NCBI RefSeq assembly: GCF_001591365.1
Contig: NZ_BCUT01000001.1
Coordinates: 2,604,001-2,668,000, forward strand
Source: Variovorax paradoxus NBRC 15149
GTDB lineage: Bacteria > Pseudomonadota > Gammaproteobacteria > Burkholderiales > Burkholderiaceae_C
Direction of reading: 5' to 3'
Length of the DNA stretch: 64,000 bases
Shown piece by piece: positions 8,304 through 16,721 of this stretch (positions are counted from its first letter, which is position 1; each line of letters begins with the position of its first letter). Position numbers and translations under genes: made by a program. The notes beneath the pieces were generated by a model that saw nothing but the letters and a program-made list of their open reading frames with translations, was not told where the DNA came from and made no database searches.

Positions 8304-8909
8304 TCACTGGCCCGTGAGCGCCGCGTAGGCCCGGCGCGTTGCGGGGCTCACGGCCTCGAGCAGTTGCTCGTACGAGGTCTTGTGCCGCGCCAGCATGCGC
8401 GCCGAGGCCACCGTCTTCGACTTGCAGAACCAGTGGCAGGTGTGCTGCATCAGGAACAGCTCGGCCGACATGGTGAAGGCCTTGGCCTTGGGCGTGCGGC
8501 CCGCGTCGTTGCGCATGACCTCGGCAATGCCGCGCGCGTGGATCGCCAGCGCCTGGCGCAGGTCGAAGGTGGCGGCCGGAAACAGCCTGTGCGCGAACGG
8601 AATGGCCACTGGCAGCTTGCTCACGCGCGCATCCGCCGCGTCGACCCGCGCGAACTCGGCGGCAAAGCTGTCGAACTGGGCCGAGAGCTTTTCCTCGGTG
8701 GAATCGAGCAGGCTCCAGATCTGCTGGCGCCGCTCGGCGTTGTCCTCGCCCAGGCAGCGCAGGTAGCCTTCGGTGAGGCTCTCCATCAGCCTTTCGATCT
8801 GGTATCGGCCCAGGTGGCTGCCCAGCAGCGCGATGCGCTGGCGCTGGTCCCTGGACTTGAGGATGTAGGCGCCGACGACGATCAATGTCGCCAGGGTGAG
8901 GATTTCCAT
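8304..8909 (-). CDS. Small membrane-anchored protein of unknown function
   Basis: About 201 residues with one N-terminal membrane helix (MEILTLATLIVVGAYIL), then a mainly helical, charged soluble part (DQRQRIALLGSHLGRYQIERLMESLTEGYLRCLGE ...). I do not recognise a family. A Cys/His-containing segment (MQHTCHWFCKSKT) near the C-terminus is notable. The ATG at 8909 was taken because the longer frame upstream lacks a plausible start and runs through a terminator-like hairpin. It stands 6 bases from the convergent creC stop and downstream of the penicillin-binding protein gene on the same strand. Confidence 0.65.
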   Translation of the reverse strand: MEILTLATLIVVGAYILKSRDQRQRIALLGSHLGRYQIERLMESLTEGYLRCLGEDNAERRQQIWSLLDSTEEKLSAQFDSFAAEFARVDAADARVSKLPVAIPFAHRLFPAATFDLRQALAIHARGIAEVMRNDAGRTPKAKAFTMSAELFLMQHTCHWFCKSKTVASARMLARHKTSYEQLLEAVSPATRRAYAALTGQ

Positions 8910-8937
8910 GGGGAAGAAGCGTGGGAAGGTCAAGCGA

Positions 8938-8977
8938 AAGAAGCCGCACCGAGTGTAGAGACTCGCTGCGGCTTCTT
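8938..8977 (-). terminator. Hairpin between mrcA and the downstream small gene
   Basis: AAGAAGCCGCA (8938-8948) and TGCGGCTTCTT (8967-8977) form an 11-bp perfect stem with an inner CGAGT/ACTCG stem. It follows the mrcA stop by 11 bases. A short T-rich tail (CTTTC) follows on the minus strand, so it is a likely but not ideal terminator. Confidence 0.6.
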
Positions 8978-8988
8978 CCCGCCATGCC

Positions 8989-11397
8989 TCAGCGGAAGAA
9001 ATCGAGGATGCGGTTGCGCTCTTCGGGCTGCGGCGGCGGGCCCAGCGGCACCGGGACGGCGGCCGGCGGCACACCCGTGAGTTCTTCGGCCGGCACCGGC
9101 GGCGGCTCGCTCTCCACGCCCAGGCTGGCCACGCTGTGGCCTGGGGTGAAGTCGTCGAAGTACCACTCGCCGTCGATGTTGACGACGCCCGGCGGCTCGG
9201 CCATCTTGCTGACCGGCACGCCCTTGAGCGCGGCCTGCATGTAGCCGATCCAGATCGGCAGGCTCAGGCTGCCGCCGGTTTCGCCGCGCACGCCCAGCTG
9301 GCGCGGCGTGTCGTAGCCGATCCATGCAATGCCCACGGTGGTGGGCTGGAAGCCCGCGAACCAGGTGTCGAAGGAATCGTTGGTGGTGCCGGTCTTGCCG
9401 AACAGGTCGTCGCGCTTGAGCGCCTGGTAGGCGCGCGCGGCGGTGCCGCCCTTCACCACGCTCTGCAACAGCGAATCCATGATGAAGGCGTTGCGCTCGG
9501 GAATGGCGCGGCGGCTTTCGTCGAGCACCGGCGGCTCGGTCTCGACCAGCACCTTGTCGCGCAGGTCGGTGATGCGCGTGACGAGGTACGGATTGACCTT
9601 GTAGCCGCCGTTGGCGAACACCGAGTACGCCGTGGCCATCTGCATCGGCGTGACCGAACCGGCGCCCAGTGCCATCGGCAGGTAGGCCGGGTGCTTGTCC
9701 TTGTCGAAGCCGAAGCGGGTGATCCACTCCTGCGCATACGGCGCGCCGATGGCCTGCAGCAGGCGCACCGTCACCAGGTTCTTCGACTTCATGAGCGCGG
9801 TGCGCAGCGGCATCGGCCCTTCGAAGCCGCCATCGAAGTTCTTCGGTTCCCAGGGCTGGCCGCCCGCGGTGCCCGGCTCGAAGTGCAGCGGCGCGTCGTT
9901 GACGATGGTCGCGGGCGTGAAGCCTTTTTCGAGCGCGGCCGAATAGATGAAGGGCTTGAAGCTCGAGCCCGGCTGGCGCCAGGCCTGCGTCACGTGGTTG
10001 AACTTGTTCTTGCCGAAGTCGAAGCCGCCCACCAGCGACTTGATGGCGCCGCTGCGCGGATCCATGCCGATGAAGGCGCCCTCCACTTCGGGCAGCTGCG
10101 TGATCTCCCAGGTGTTCTTCGGCGTGCGGGCCACGCGGATCACCGCGCCGCGACGGATCTTGATGTGCGGCGGCGCCTTCGCCGCAAGGCCCGACTGCGC
10201 AGGCCGGAGGCCTTCGCCGGTGATCTGCACGGTTTCGCCGTTCGCGCGCACCGCGTTGATTTCCTTGCTGCCGGCCTCCAGCACCACCGCGGCCATCACG
10301 TCGCCGTTGTCGGGATGCTCGGCCAGCGCGTCGTCCACCGCCTCGTCGACTTCCTTGGGATCGTCCGGCAGGTCGACGAAGCGCTCGGGCCCGCGATAGG
10401 GCTGGCGCCGCTCGTAGTCCATGATGCCCTTGCGCAGCGACCTGTAGGCCGCCGCCTGGTCGGCCGCGACCAGCGAGGTGTAGACCTTCATGCCGCTGGT
10501 ATAGATGCTGTCGCCGTACTGCGCGTACATCATCTGGCGCACCGTCTCGGCCACGTATTCCGCATGCAGCCGCTCCGGGTCGGCGGCATCGCGCAGGTGC
10601 AGCTCTTCCTTCTTGGCCTCGGCCGCCTGCTCGGCGGTGATGAAGCCGGTTTCGTGCATGCGGTCGATCACGTAGAGCTGGCGGGCGCGGGCGCGCCGCG
10701 GATTGGCCACCGGGTTGTTGGCGCCGGGCGCCTTGGGCAGGCCGGCCAGCATGGCGGCTTCGGCCAGCGTGACGTTCTGTAGCGGCTTGCCGAAATACGC
10801 TTCCGATGCGGCGGCAAAACCATAGGCGCGGTTGCCCAGGTAGATCTGGTTCAGGTAGATCTCCAGGATCTGGTCCTTGCTGAGCTGCTGCTCCAGGCGC
10901 AGCGCCAGCAATATCTCGTAGGCCTTGCGGCTCAGCGTGCGTTCGGAGCTCAGGTAGACGTTGCGCGCCACCTGCATCGTGATGGTCGAGGCGCCCTGCT
11001 TGCGGCCGCCCTTGAGGCTGGCCACGGCCGCGCGCGCGAAGCCCTTGTAGTCGACGCCGCCGTGGTCGTAGAAGCGCGCGTCTTCCACCGCGAGCACGGC
11101 GTCCTTCATGACCTTGGGAATGCTCGCAAAGGGCGTGAGCATGCGGCGCTCTTCGCCGAACTCGCCGATCAGCGTGCCTTCGACCGTGTACACGCGCAGG
11201 GGCAGCTTGGGCCGGTAGTCGGCCAGCTCGGAAATGTCGGGCAGCCGGGGATAGATGGAGGCCACCGCAACGACGGCGGCCACCAGCAGCACCAGCGCGC
11301 CGCAGCCGAGCGCGATGGCGCTCCACCGCGCCGCGCGCCGCAGCTTCACTGAACGCTGCGAGCGCGCGGGCTCGGCGGAGGGAGAAGAATCGTCCAT
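8989..11397 (-). CDS. mrcA: Bifunctional penicillin-binding protein 1A
   Basis: Class A PBP of about 802 residues that polymerises lipid II and cross-links peptidoglycan at the inner membrane. After an N-terminal anchor (ALGCGALVLLVAAVVAVASIY) comes the GT51 glycosyltransferase with its catalytic Glu in AVEDARFYDH, then GASTITMQVARN and LEIYLNQIYLG. The transpeptidase has the serine motif SSFK (PGSSFKPFIY), SKN (MKSKNLV) and KTGTT. An OB-like insert is present in the middle (IKIRRGAVIRVARTPKNTWEITQLPEVEGAFIG). The ATG at 11397 was preferred to an upstream TTG. It lies between creC and creD, an arrangement that ties it to the envelope-stress genes. Confidence 0.95.
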   Translation of the reverse strand: MDDSSPSAEPARSQRSVKLRRAARWSAIALGCGALVLLVAAVVAVASIYPRLPDISELADYRPKLPLRVYTVEGTLIGEFGEERRMLTPFASIPKVMKDAVLAVEDARFYDHGGVDYKGFARAAVASLKGGRKQGASTITMQVARNVYLSSERTLSRKAYEILLALRLEQQLSKDQILEIYLNQIYLGNRAYGFAAASEAYFGKPLQNVTLAEAAMLAGLPKAPGANNPVANPRRARARQLYVIDRMHETGFITAEQAAEAKKEELHLRDAADPERLHAEYVAETVRQMMYAQYGDSIYTSGMKVYTSLVAADQAAAYRSLRKGIMDYERRQPYRGPERFVDLPDDPKEVDEAVDDALAEHPDNGDVMAAVVLEAGSKEINAVRANGETVQITGEGLRPAQSGLAAKAPPHIKIRRGAVIRVARTPKNTWEITQLPEVEGAFIGMDPRSGAIKSLVGGFDFGKNKFNHVTQAWRQPGSSFKPFIYSAALEKGFTPATIVNDAPLHFEPGTAGGQPWEPKNFDGGFEGPMPLRTALMKSKNLVTVRLLQAIGAPYAQEWITRFGFDKDKHPAYLPMALGAGSVTPMQMATAYSVFANGGYKVNPYLVTRITDLRDKVLVETEPPVLDESRRAIPERNAFIMDSLLQSVVKGGTAARAYQALKRDDLFGKTGTTNDSFDTWFAGFQPTTVGIAWIGYDTPRQLGVRGETGGSLSLPIWIGYMQAALKGVPVSKMAEPPGVVNIDGEWYFDDFTPGHSVASLGVESEPPPVPAEELTGVPPAAVPVPLGPPPQPEERNRILDFFR

Positions 11398-11445
11398 GGG
11401 AATCAGTGGCAAAAAGGTAAGGAAAAAAACAGTCCGTAGCGTTGG

Positions 11446-12927
11446 TTACACGGACGCGGCCGCCTCGGGTAAGACCGGCTCGGGTATTCGGGGGTTCCCG
11501 GCCGACAGCGCATACCAGTCGACCTTGCGCGTGGCGAGCATCAGCACCGTCAGCATGCCGAATGTCAGCAGGGCGCCGAGCAGCAGCGCATTGCTTTCCG
11601 ATGCCAGCAGGCCGTAGAGCGCGCCATAGAGTACCGCGACATAGGCCCCGAAGCCCGCGCCGCGTGTCCAGCTTTGCAAGACCGCGCTGAAATAGATGCC
11701 CAGCAGCAGCACGCTCGCGCCGGCCGCGCTGGCATAGGCCAGCCAGAAGGCCAGCTTCTCGGACAGGGCCAGCAGCAGCAGGAAGAACAGCGCGATCGAG
11801 AGGCCGACCAGGCCGTACTGCACCGGGTGCATGCGCTGCCTGCGGAACAGCTCGAACATGAAGGCCGCCATGATCACCAGGCCGATGAAGAGCGCGCCGT
11901 ACTTGCCGGCGCGCGTGCTCATCGAATACACATTGACCGGCTGCGCGAGCGACACGTCGAAGGTCTGCAGCGGGCCGAGGTTGCGCTGCGCATGGCTGGT
12001 TGCAGCCACGGCCGCCGCCGTCGCGGCACTGGCGGCATCGCCGCGGCCCGGCAGCCCGGCGCGCACCTGCTCGCGCGCCGAGGTCACGAGCGAGGACACG
12101 CGCCAGTGCGCATCGAAGCCCTGCGGCGTCACTTCGCGCTGGGTGGCGAGAAAACGGCCGCCGAAACTCGGATGCGCCCAGGGCGACTTCAGATGGGCGG
12201 TGGTCTCCTCGGCAATCGGCACCATCGAGAGCGTGTCCTGCCCCACGAGGCCGAGCTTCATCTCGAAGGACAACGGTGCCTTCGCCTCCCATGCAGCGAG
12301 CGCGGCGCCGGTGAGCGGTGCGTGGATGCCGTCGGCCAGCAGGGCGTCGTCCGCCAGGCCGGGCACCCGCTGCCTGAAACGCAAGGCCTCGCCGTTCATC
12401 GCGATCGAAGGCGAACCGTCGAGCCCGCGCAGGTCGCTCGCGCCGAAGACGGCGAACGGTGCCTTGAACTCGATGCGCGAATCGGTTTCGCTGTGCGCCA
12501 CGGACTTGGGATCGAAGGCCGAAAAGCCGCCGCCCAGCGTGGCGCTGAGCGTATAGAACGGAATCCTGAAGATGCCCCGGTAGCGCTCGTGCGGTGCCAT
12601 CGAACCTTCGATGTGCAGCTTGTCGGGAAACACCACATGGGTCATTTCCTTGCTGCGCGCCTCCTGGCCAATCACCTGGCCCTGCGCATTGCGCACCGGC
12701 TCCATCCAGCGCTCCACATAGGGCACCAGCAGCAGCGGACCCACTACGGTCTGCGGGCCCGCATAGGTGGCTGCGAGCTCCGCAGCCGCTTCGCGCTGGC
12801 TGTTGCCGCGCTCGCGGTTGATCGCATTGATCTCGGCCAGCGGAATGCACAGCAGGAGCGTGAGCATCAGCAGTCCGGCCACCTTGACCAGCATCGAACC
12901 CTGCAGGGCCTTCAGCAACTGGAACAT
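11446..12927 (-). CDS. creD: Inner membrane protein CreD
   Basis: A 493-residue CreD-family membrane protein. One N-terminal helix (VAGLLMLTLLLCIPLAEINAI) is followed by a large periplasmic domain (to about residue 330), then a cluster of about five or six C-terminal helices (YGALFIGLVIMAAFMFELF, YGLVGLSIALFFLLLLALSE and so on). In enterobacteria creD is the strongest CreBC target and affects envelope integrity and beta-lactam tolerance. Here it is separated from creBC by mrcA and a small gene but still reads toward them. A cre-tag repeat lies 84 bases upstream of its start. Confidence 0.92.
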   Translation of the reverse strand: MFQLLKALQGSMLVKVAGLLMLTLLLCIPLAEINAINRERGNSQREAAAELAATYAGPQTVVGPLLLVPYVERWMEPVRNAQGQVIGQEARSKEMTHVVFPDKLHIEGSMAPHERYRGIFRIPFYTLSATLGGGFSAFDPKSVAHSETDSRIEFKAPFAVFGASDLRGLDGSPSIAMNGEALRFRQRVPGLADDALLADGIHAPLTGAALAAWEAKAPLSFEMKLGLVGQDTLSMVPIAEETTAHLKSPWAHPSFGGRFLATQREVTPQGFDAHWRVSSLVTSAREQVRAGLPGRGDAASAATAAAVAATSHAQRNLGPLQTFDVSLAQPVNVYSMSTRAGKYGALFIGLVIMAAFMFELFRRQRMHPVQYGLVGLSIALFFLLLLALSEKLAFWLAYASAAGASVLLLGIYFSAVLQSWTRGAGFGAYVAVLYGALYGLLASESNALLLGALLTFGMLTVLMLATRKVDWYALSAGNPRIPEPVLPEAAASV

Positions 12928-13010
12928 GTTTTTTTCTCCTCGTCGGTTGTCGAAGCCGCGATGCTCGCTGCGCCATCCGAAGCGCGTGTGAAGCGCAGCC
13001 GCCGGCGGAC

Positions 13011-13026
13011 TTCACACAGGCTTCAC
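13011..13026 (+). promoter_or_regulatory. Cre-tag-like CreB binding site
   Basis: TTCAC (13011-13015), six bases, TTCAC (13022-13026): exactly the TTCAC-N6-TTCAC direct repeat described for CreB targets in E. coli. It lies in the shared upstream region of creD (84 bases from its start) and the divergent VIT/vWA gene (112 bases). A single inverted TTCAC half-site is at 12988-12992. Binding here is inferred from the motif only. Confidence 0.65.
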
Positions 13027-13137
13027 ACAACGCCGCATCCACGCGCCGGACTTCAAGGAGCCTTCCAATTTCCTTCTCGCGCGGTGCCGACAGTTGCGGC
13101 TGTGCAAGTTCGCACGGACACCAACACCCACACCGCC

Positions 13138-15213
13138 ATGGATGCCCACACCTCCACCCGTCCCGGCCGCTGGCTCTGGCTCGCCACCGTGAGCCTGGCC
13201 ACGGCGGGCTTCGTCGCGCTCAGCCTCAACCCCGTGCATGCCCAGGAAGCACCGGGCCCGCGGCTGAAGACCGAGAGCCCGTACTTCTTCGTGAAGAGCG
13301 ACGATCCCGCGGTCGACCGCCTGCCGCTCAAGGCCACCGAGGTGGCGGTGAAGATCTCGGGCGTCATTGCCGACGTGACCGTCACGCAGACCTACCGCAA
13401 CGAAGGCCAGCGCGCCATCGAGGCCAAGTACGTGTTCCCCGGCTCGACCAAGGCGGCCGTGAGCGGCCTCAACGTGCGCCTGGCCGACCGGCTGATCACC
13501 GCGCAGATCCGCGAGAAGCAGCAGGCGCAGATCGAATACGACAGCGCCAAGAAGGAAGGCAAGACCGCCGCGCTGCTCGAGCAGCACCTGCCCAACGTGT
13601 TCCAGATGAACGTCGCCAACATCCTGCCGGGCGACGACGTGAAGGTGGAGCTGCGCTATACCGAACTGCTGGTGCCGCAGTCGGGCAACTACGCGTTCGT
13701 CTTTCCCACCGTGGTGGGCCCGCGCTACAACAGCCCGCAGTCGGAGAACGCCCAGGCGAAGTGGGTGGCGCAGCCCACGCTGCGCGCGGACGTGGCGCCG
13801 AACACCAGCTTCAGGCTCAAGGCCAGCATCGACACGCCCATGGGGCTGAAGGAGGTGCGCTCCTCGTCCCACACCATCGAGGTGAAGAAGAGCGATGAAG
13901 ACCGGCACGCCGACATCGTGCTCGCGGCCGATGGCCGGCCCGCGGACAACCGCGACTTCGTGCTCGACTACCGCCTTGCGGGCGAAAGGATCGAATCGGG
14001 CCTGATGCTCTACAAGGGCCAGAACACCGATGGCAGCGCCGAGAACTTCTTCCTCGCGATGGTCGAGCCGCCCAAGGCCGTGGCCGCCAGCGCGATCTCG
14101 CCGCGCGACTACATCTTCGTGGTCGACATCTCGGGGTCGATGCACGGCTTTCCGCTCGACACCGCCAAGACGGTGCTCGAACGCCTGATTGGCGGCCTCA
14201 GGCCCAGCGACACCTTCAACGTGCTGCTGTTCTCGGGCAGCAACAAGATGCTCTCGCCCCGATCGGTGCCGGCCACGCGCGCCAACATCGAGCAGGCGCT
14301 GGCCACCATCCAGAACTACGGCGGCAGCGGCAGCACCGAGCTGATTCCCGCGCTCAAGCGCGTCTACGCCGAGCCGAAGGAGGAGAAGGTCTCGCGCACC
14401 GTGGTGCTGGTGACGGACGGCTACGTGAGCGTGGAGCGCGAGGCTTTCGAGCTGGTGCGCAAGAACCTTTCGAAGGCCAATGTGTTCGCCTTCGGCATCG
14501 GGTCGTCGGGCAACCGCAGCCTGATGGAAGGCATTGCGCGCGCCGGCATGGGCGAGCCCTTCATCATCACCGACCCGATCCAGGCGCCCGAGCAGGCCGC
14601 GCGCTTCCGCCGCATGGTGGAGTCGCCGGTGCTCACCAATGTGAAGGTGACTTTCGGCGGGCTCGACGTGTACGACGTGGAACCGCAGGCACTGCCCGAC
14701 GTGCTGGGCGAGCGCCCGGTGATCGTGTTCGGCAAGTGGCGCGCGGACGCGGAGGGCAAGGCCAAGGGCCGCGTGATCGTCGAAGGCCAGGGCGCCAACG
14801 GCCCGTACCGCCAGGAGCTGCGCATCGACCCGCAACTGCGCCAGGACACGGCCGCGCTGCGCACGCTGTGGGCGCGCCACCGCATCCAGAGCCTGAGCGA
14901 CCAGGAAACGCTCGAGGGCGGCAGCGCGTTCAAGGAGCGCATCACCGAGCTCGGCCTGAAGTACAGCCTGCTGACCCAGTACACCAGCTTCATCGCCGTC
15001 GACAAGGTGGTGCGCAACCCCGCGCCGCAGAACAGCGTGGGCGTGAACCAGCCGCTGCCATTGCCGCAGGGCGTGAGCGAACTCGCACTCGGCGCCGAGG
15101 TGCCGAGCACGCCGGAACCCGAGACGCTGGGCGCGATTGCCGTGGTGCTGTCGATGCTCGCGATGCTGCGCCGCCGCGCGCGCCGCAACGACCCGCGCCG
15201 CTTCACGGCCTGA
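13138..15213 (+). CDS. VIT and von Willebrand A domain protein with PEP-CTERM sorting tail
   Basis: A 691-residue exported protein. Signal peptide: residues 1-37 (RWLWLATVSLATAGFVALSLNPVHAQ). A VIT (inter-alpha-trypsin inhibitor) domain spans about residues 60-190 (VAVKISGVIADVTVTQTYRNEG). A vWA domain has an intact MIDAS DxSGS (Asp330, Ser332, Ser334; VDISGSMHGF). The C-terminus has the exosortase sorting layout: PEPE motif (residues 659-662), a hydrophobic helix (LGAIAVVLSMLAML) and an RRRARR tail. The next gene is an exosortase, so this is very likely its single dedicated substrate, destined for the cell surface. VIT/vWA proteins in marine proteobacteria are targets of a dedicated sortase; here the tail is of exosortase type. 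It is divergent from creD and shares the cre-tag region. Confidence 0.9.
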   Translation: MDAHTSTRPGRWLWLATVSLATAGFVALSLNPVHAQEAPGPRLKTESPYFFVKSDDPAVDRLPLKATEVAVKISGVIADVTVTQTYRNEGQRAIEAKYVFPGSTKAAVSGLNVRLADRLITAQIREKQQAQIEYDSAKKEGKTAALLEQHLPNVFQMNVANILPGDDVKVELRYTELLVPQSGNYAFVFPTVVGPRYNSPQSENAQAKWVAQPTLRADVAPNTSFRLKASIDTPMGLKEVRSSSHTIEVKKSDEDRHADIVLAADGRPADNRDFVLDYRLAGERIESGLMLYKGQNTDGSAENFFLAMVEPPKAVAASAISPRDYIFVVDISGSMHGFPLDTAKTVLERLIGGLRPSDTFNVLLFSGSNKMLSPRSVPATRANIEQALATIQNYGGSGSTELIPALKRVYAEPKEEKVSRTVVLVTDGYVSVEREAFELVRKNLSKANVFAFGIGSSGNRSLMEGIARAGMGEPFIITDPIQAPEQAARFRRMVESPVLTNVKVTFGGLDVYDVEPQALPDVLGERPVIVFGKWRADAEGKAKGRVIVEGQGANGPYRQELRIDPQLRQDTAALRTLWARHRIQSLSDQETLEGGSAFKERITELGLKYSLLTQYTSFIAVDKVVRNPAPQNSVGVNQPLPLPQGVSELALGAEVPSTPEPETLGAIAVVLSMLAMLRRRARRNDPRRFTA

Positions 15214-15231
15214 GCCAGGGGAAAAGAAAAA

Positions 15232-16161
15232 ATGTCATTGGCTGCACTCGCCCATCGCCATCCGCGCATCGTGGATTGGGGCATCCACGTCGACCGCGCA
15301 CCGGCTGCCGGCTGGCTCGCACTGCAATTCGCCGCGCTCGCGCCGACCTGGGCCTGGATGGCCCGGCGGCTGCGCGACGGTTCCGACGATCCGCTGGGCC
15401 TGCTGGCACTGGCTGCCCTGGCCGCGCTGGCTTGGCATTGCCGGCGCGAATTGCGCGCTGCGCCGCAGCTGGGCTGGCTGGCACTGGCAGGCGCCGGCAC
15501 CGTGCTGGCGACCGCGCTGCGCACGGGGCTCGGCGCCCTGCCCGCGCTGCCGCCGCTCGCCACGGGCCTGGTGGCCGTGCTGGCGCTGGCCTGCGGCCTG
15601 CTGGCCTTCCTGCCGCGGCGCGTCGCCGCGCTGCCGGTGGCCGGCCTGGCGGTGCTCGCGCTGCCGCTGCTGTCGTCGCTGCAGTTCTATGCGGGCTATC
15701 CGCTGCGCGTGGTCACGGCCGAGGCGAGCCGCTGGCTGCTGGCACCGGGCTTCAGCGTGGCGCGCGAGGGAAGCAGCCTGGTGGTCGATGGCCGGCTGGT
15801 GATCGTCGACGCGCCGTGCTCGGGCGTGCAGATGGTGTGGCTCGGCTACTTCACGGCCTGCGCGGTGGCGCTCTGGGCCCGCCGCAGCGACCGCGGCTTC
15901 CTGCGCCGGCTGCCGATGGTCGGCCTCATGGTGCTGGGCGGCAACATCCTGCGCAACAGCATGCTGATCGCGTTCGAAGGCGCGGGCCATCCGCTCGCGC
16001 CCTGGGCGCACAACCTGCTCGGGCTGTTGATTCTGGCCGCGGTGTGCGGCGGCATCGCCCGCCTGATGGTGCCGGTGCGCACCGAGCCCGCGTTCGCCGA
16101 CCGGCCGATCCCGGGCCTGATCACCACGCAAGGAGGCCGCCATGTCGACACGGTTCTTTGA
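15232..16161 (+). CDS. Exosortase (membrane transpeptidase-like sorting enzyme)
   Basis: A 309-residue multi-pass membrane protein of the exosortase/archaeosortase family, which cleaves and anchors PEP-CTERM proteins. About eight hydrophobic segments are visible. The active-site residues are Cys196 in VDAPCSGVQM, Arg241 in GGNILRNSML and His260 in WAHNLLGLLI, the Cys-Arg-His order of the family. The preceding GYPLR motif is also typical. It begins 18 bases after the VIT/vWA gene. I cannot assign the exact Xrt subtype. No EPS-synthesis genes or further PEP-CTERM genes are seen nearby, which suggests a one-substrate system. Confidence 0.88.
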   Translation: MSLAALAHRHPRIVDWGIHVDRAPAAGWLALQFAALAPTWAWMARRLRDGSDDPLGLLALAALAALAWHCRRELRAAPQLGWLALAGAGTVLATALRTGLGALPALPPLATGLVAVLALACGLLAFLPRRVAALPVAGLAVLALPLLSSLQFYAGYPLRVVTAEASRWLLAPGFSVAREGSSLVVDGRLVIVDAPCSGVQMVWLGYFTACAVALWARRSDRGFLRRLPMVGLMVLGGNILRNSMLIAFEGAGHPLAPWAHNLLGLLILAAVCGGIARLMVPVRTEPAFADRPIPGLITTQGGRHVDTVL

Positions 16162-16711
16162 AGTCCTGTTTGCCAACCATTTCATCAACCGCATCGGCCA
16201 CAAGACCGCCTTTGCGCTCCTGATGCTGCTGTGCATGCTGTGGTCGACCGCGGCGGCGCTGCGTGCGCCGCCCGAACCCTCGATGGCCATGGCCTCGCAC
16301 GAATGGCCGAGCCAGTGGGACGGCGTTCCACTGCGGCCGCTGGCGCTCGGCGACGTCGAGCAGCGCTTTGCCGACCGCTTTCCGGGTGCCATCGGCCGCA
16401 TGACCGACGGCACGCAGACCATCGTGATGCGCGCGGTGAACGCCCCCACGCGCATGCTGCATCCGGCGGCCGACTGCTACCGCGCACTGGGCTTTCGCAT
16501 TGAACAGGCGCGGCTCGAGCGCGACGCGCAGGAGCGGCTGTGGCGCTGTTTTGTTGCGCAACGGCACAGTGCGCAAAAGATCCGTGTCTGTGAGCGCATC
16601 GTCGATGCCGAAGGCACGGCTTTCACCGACACTTCAGCCTGGTACTGGGCGGCGGCCAGTGGACGCTCGAGCGGTCCGTGGCAAGCTGTGACGGTGGCGA
16701 GGCCGATGTGA
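16142..16711 (+). CDS. EpsI-like exosortase partner protein
   Basis: A 189-residue protein with one N-terminal membrane helix (KTAFALLMLLCMLWSTAAALRA) and a periplasmic domain. The conserved-looking HPAADCYRALGF and RYFxA-like WYWAAASGR segments resemble the EpsI or EpsI-like partners that often follow exosortases. The start overlaps the exosortase gene by 20 bases. Its role (assisting sorting or anchoring) is inferred from position and resemblance. Confidence 0.7.
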   Translation: MSTRFFEVLFANHFINRIGHKTAFALLMLLCMLWSTAAALRAPPEPSMAMASHEWPSQWDGVPLRPLALGDVEQRFADRFPGAIGRMTDGTQTIVMRAVNAPTRMLHPAADCYRALGFRIEQARLERDAQERLWRCFVAQRHSAQKIRVCERIVDAEGTAFTDTSAWYWAAASGRSSGPWQAVTVARPM

Positions 16712-16721
16712 TGAGAGTTTT

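Noticed and set aside
8930..13042. A minus-strand open frame of 1370 codons across mrcA and creD
   Set aside because: It runs out of frame with both genes, which have clear family motifs. GC-rich codon bias makes such long shadow frames common.
11674..13137. A plus-strand extension of the VIT/vWA gene into creD
   Set aside because: The signal peptide starts at the ATG at 13138, and the extension is antisense to creD.
13138..15213. LPXTG-type sortase substrate
   Set aside because: No LPXTG-like motif is present; the tail is PEP-CTERM and the next gene is an exosortase.
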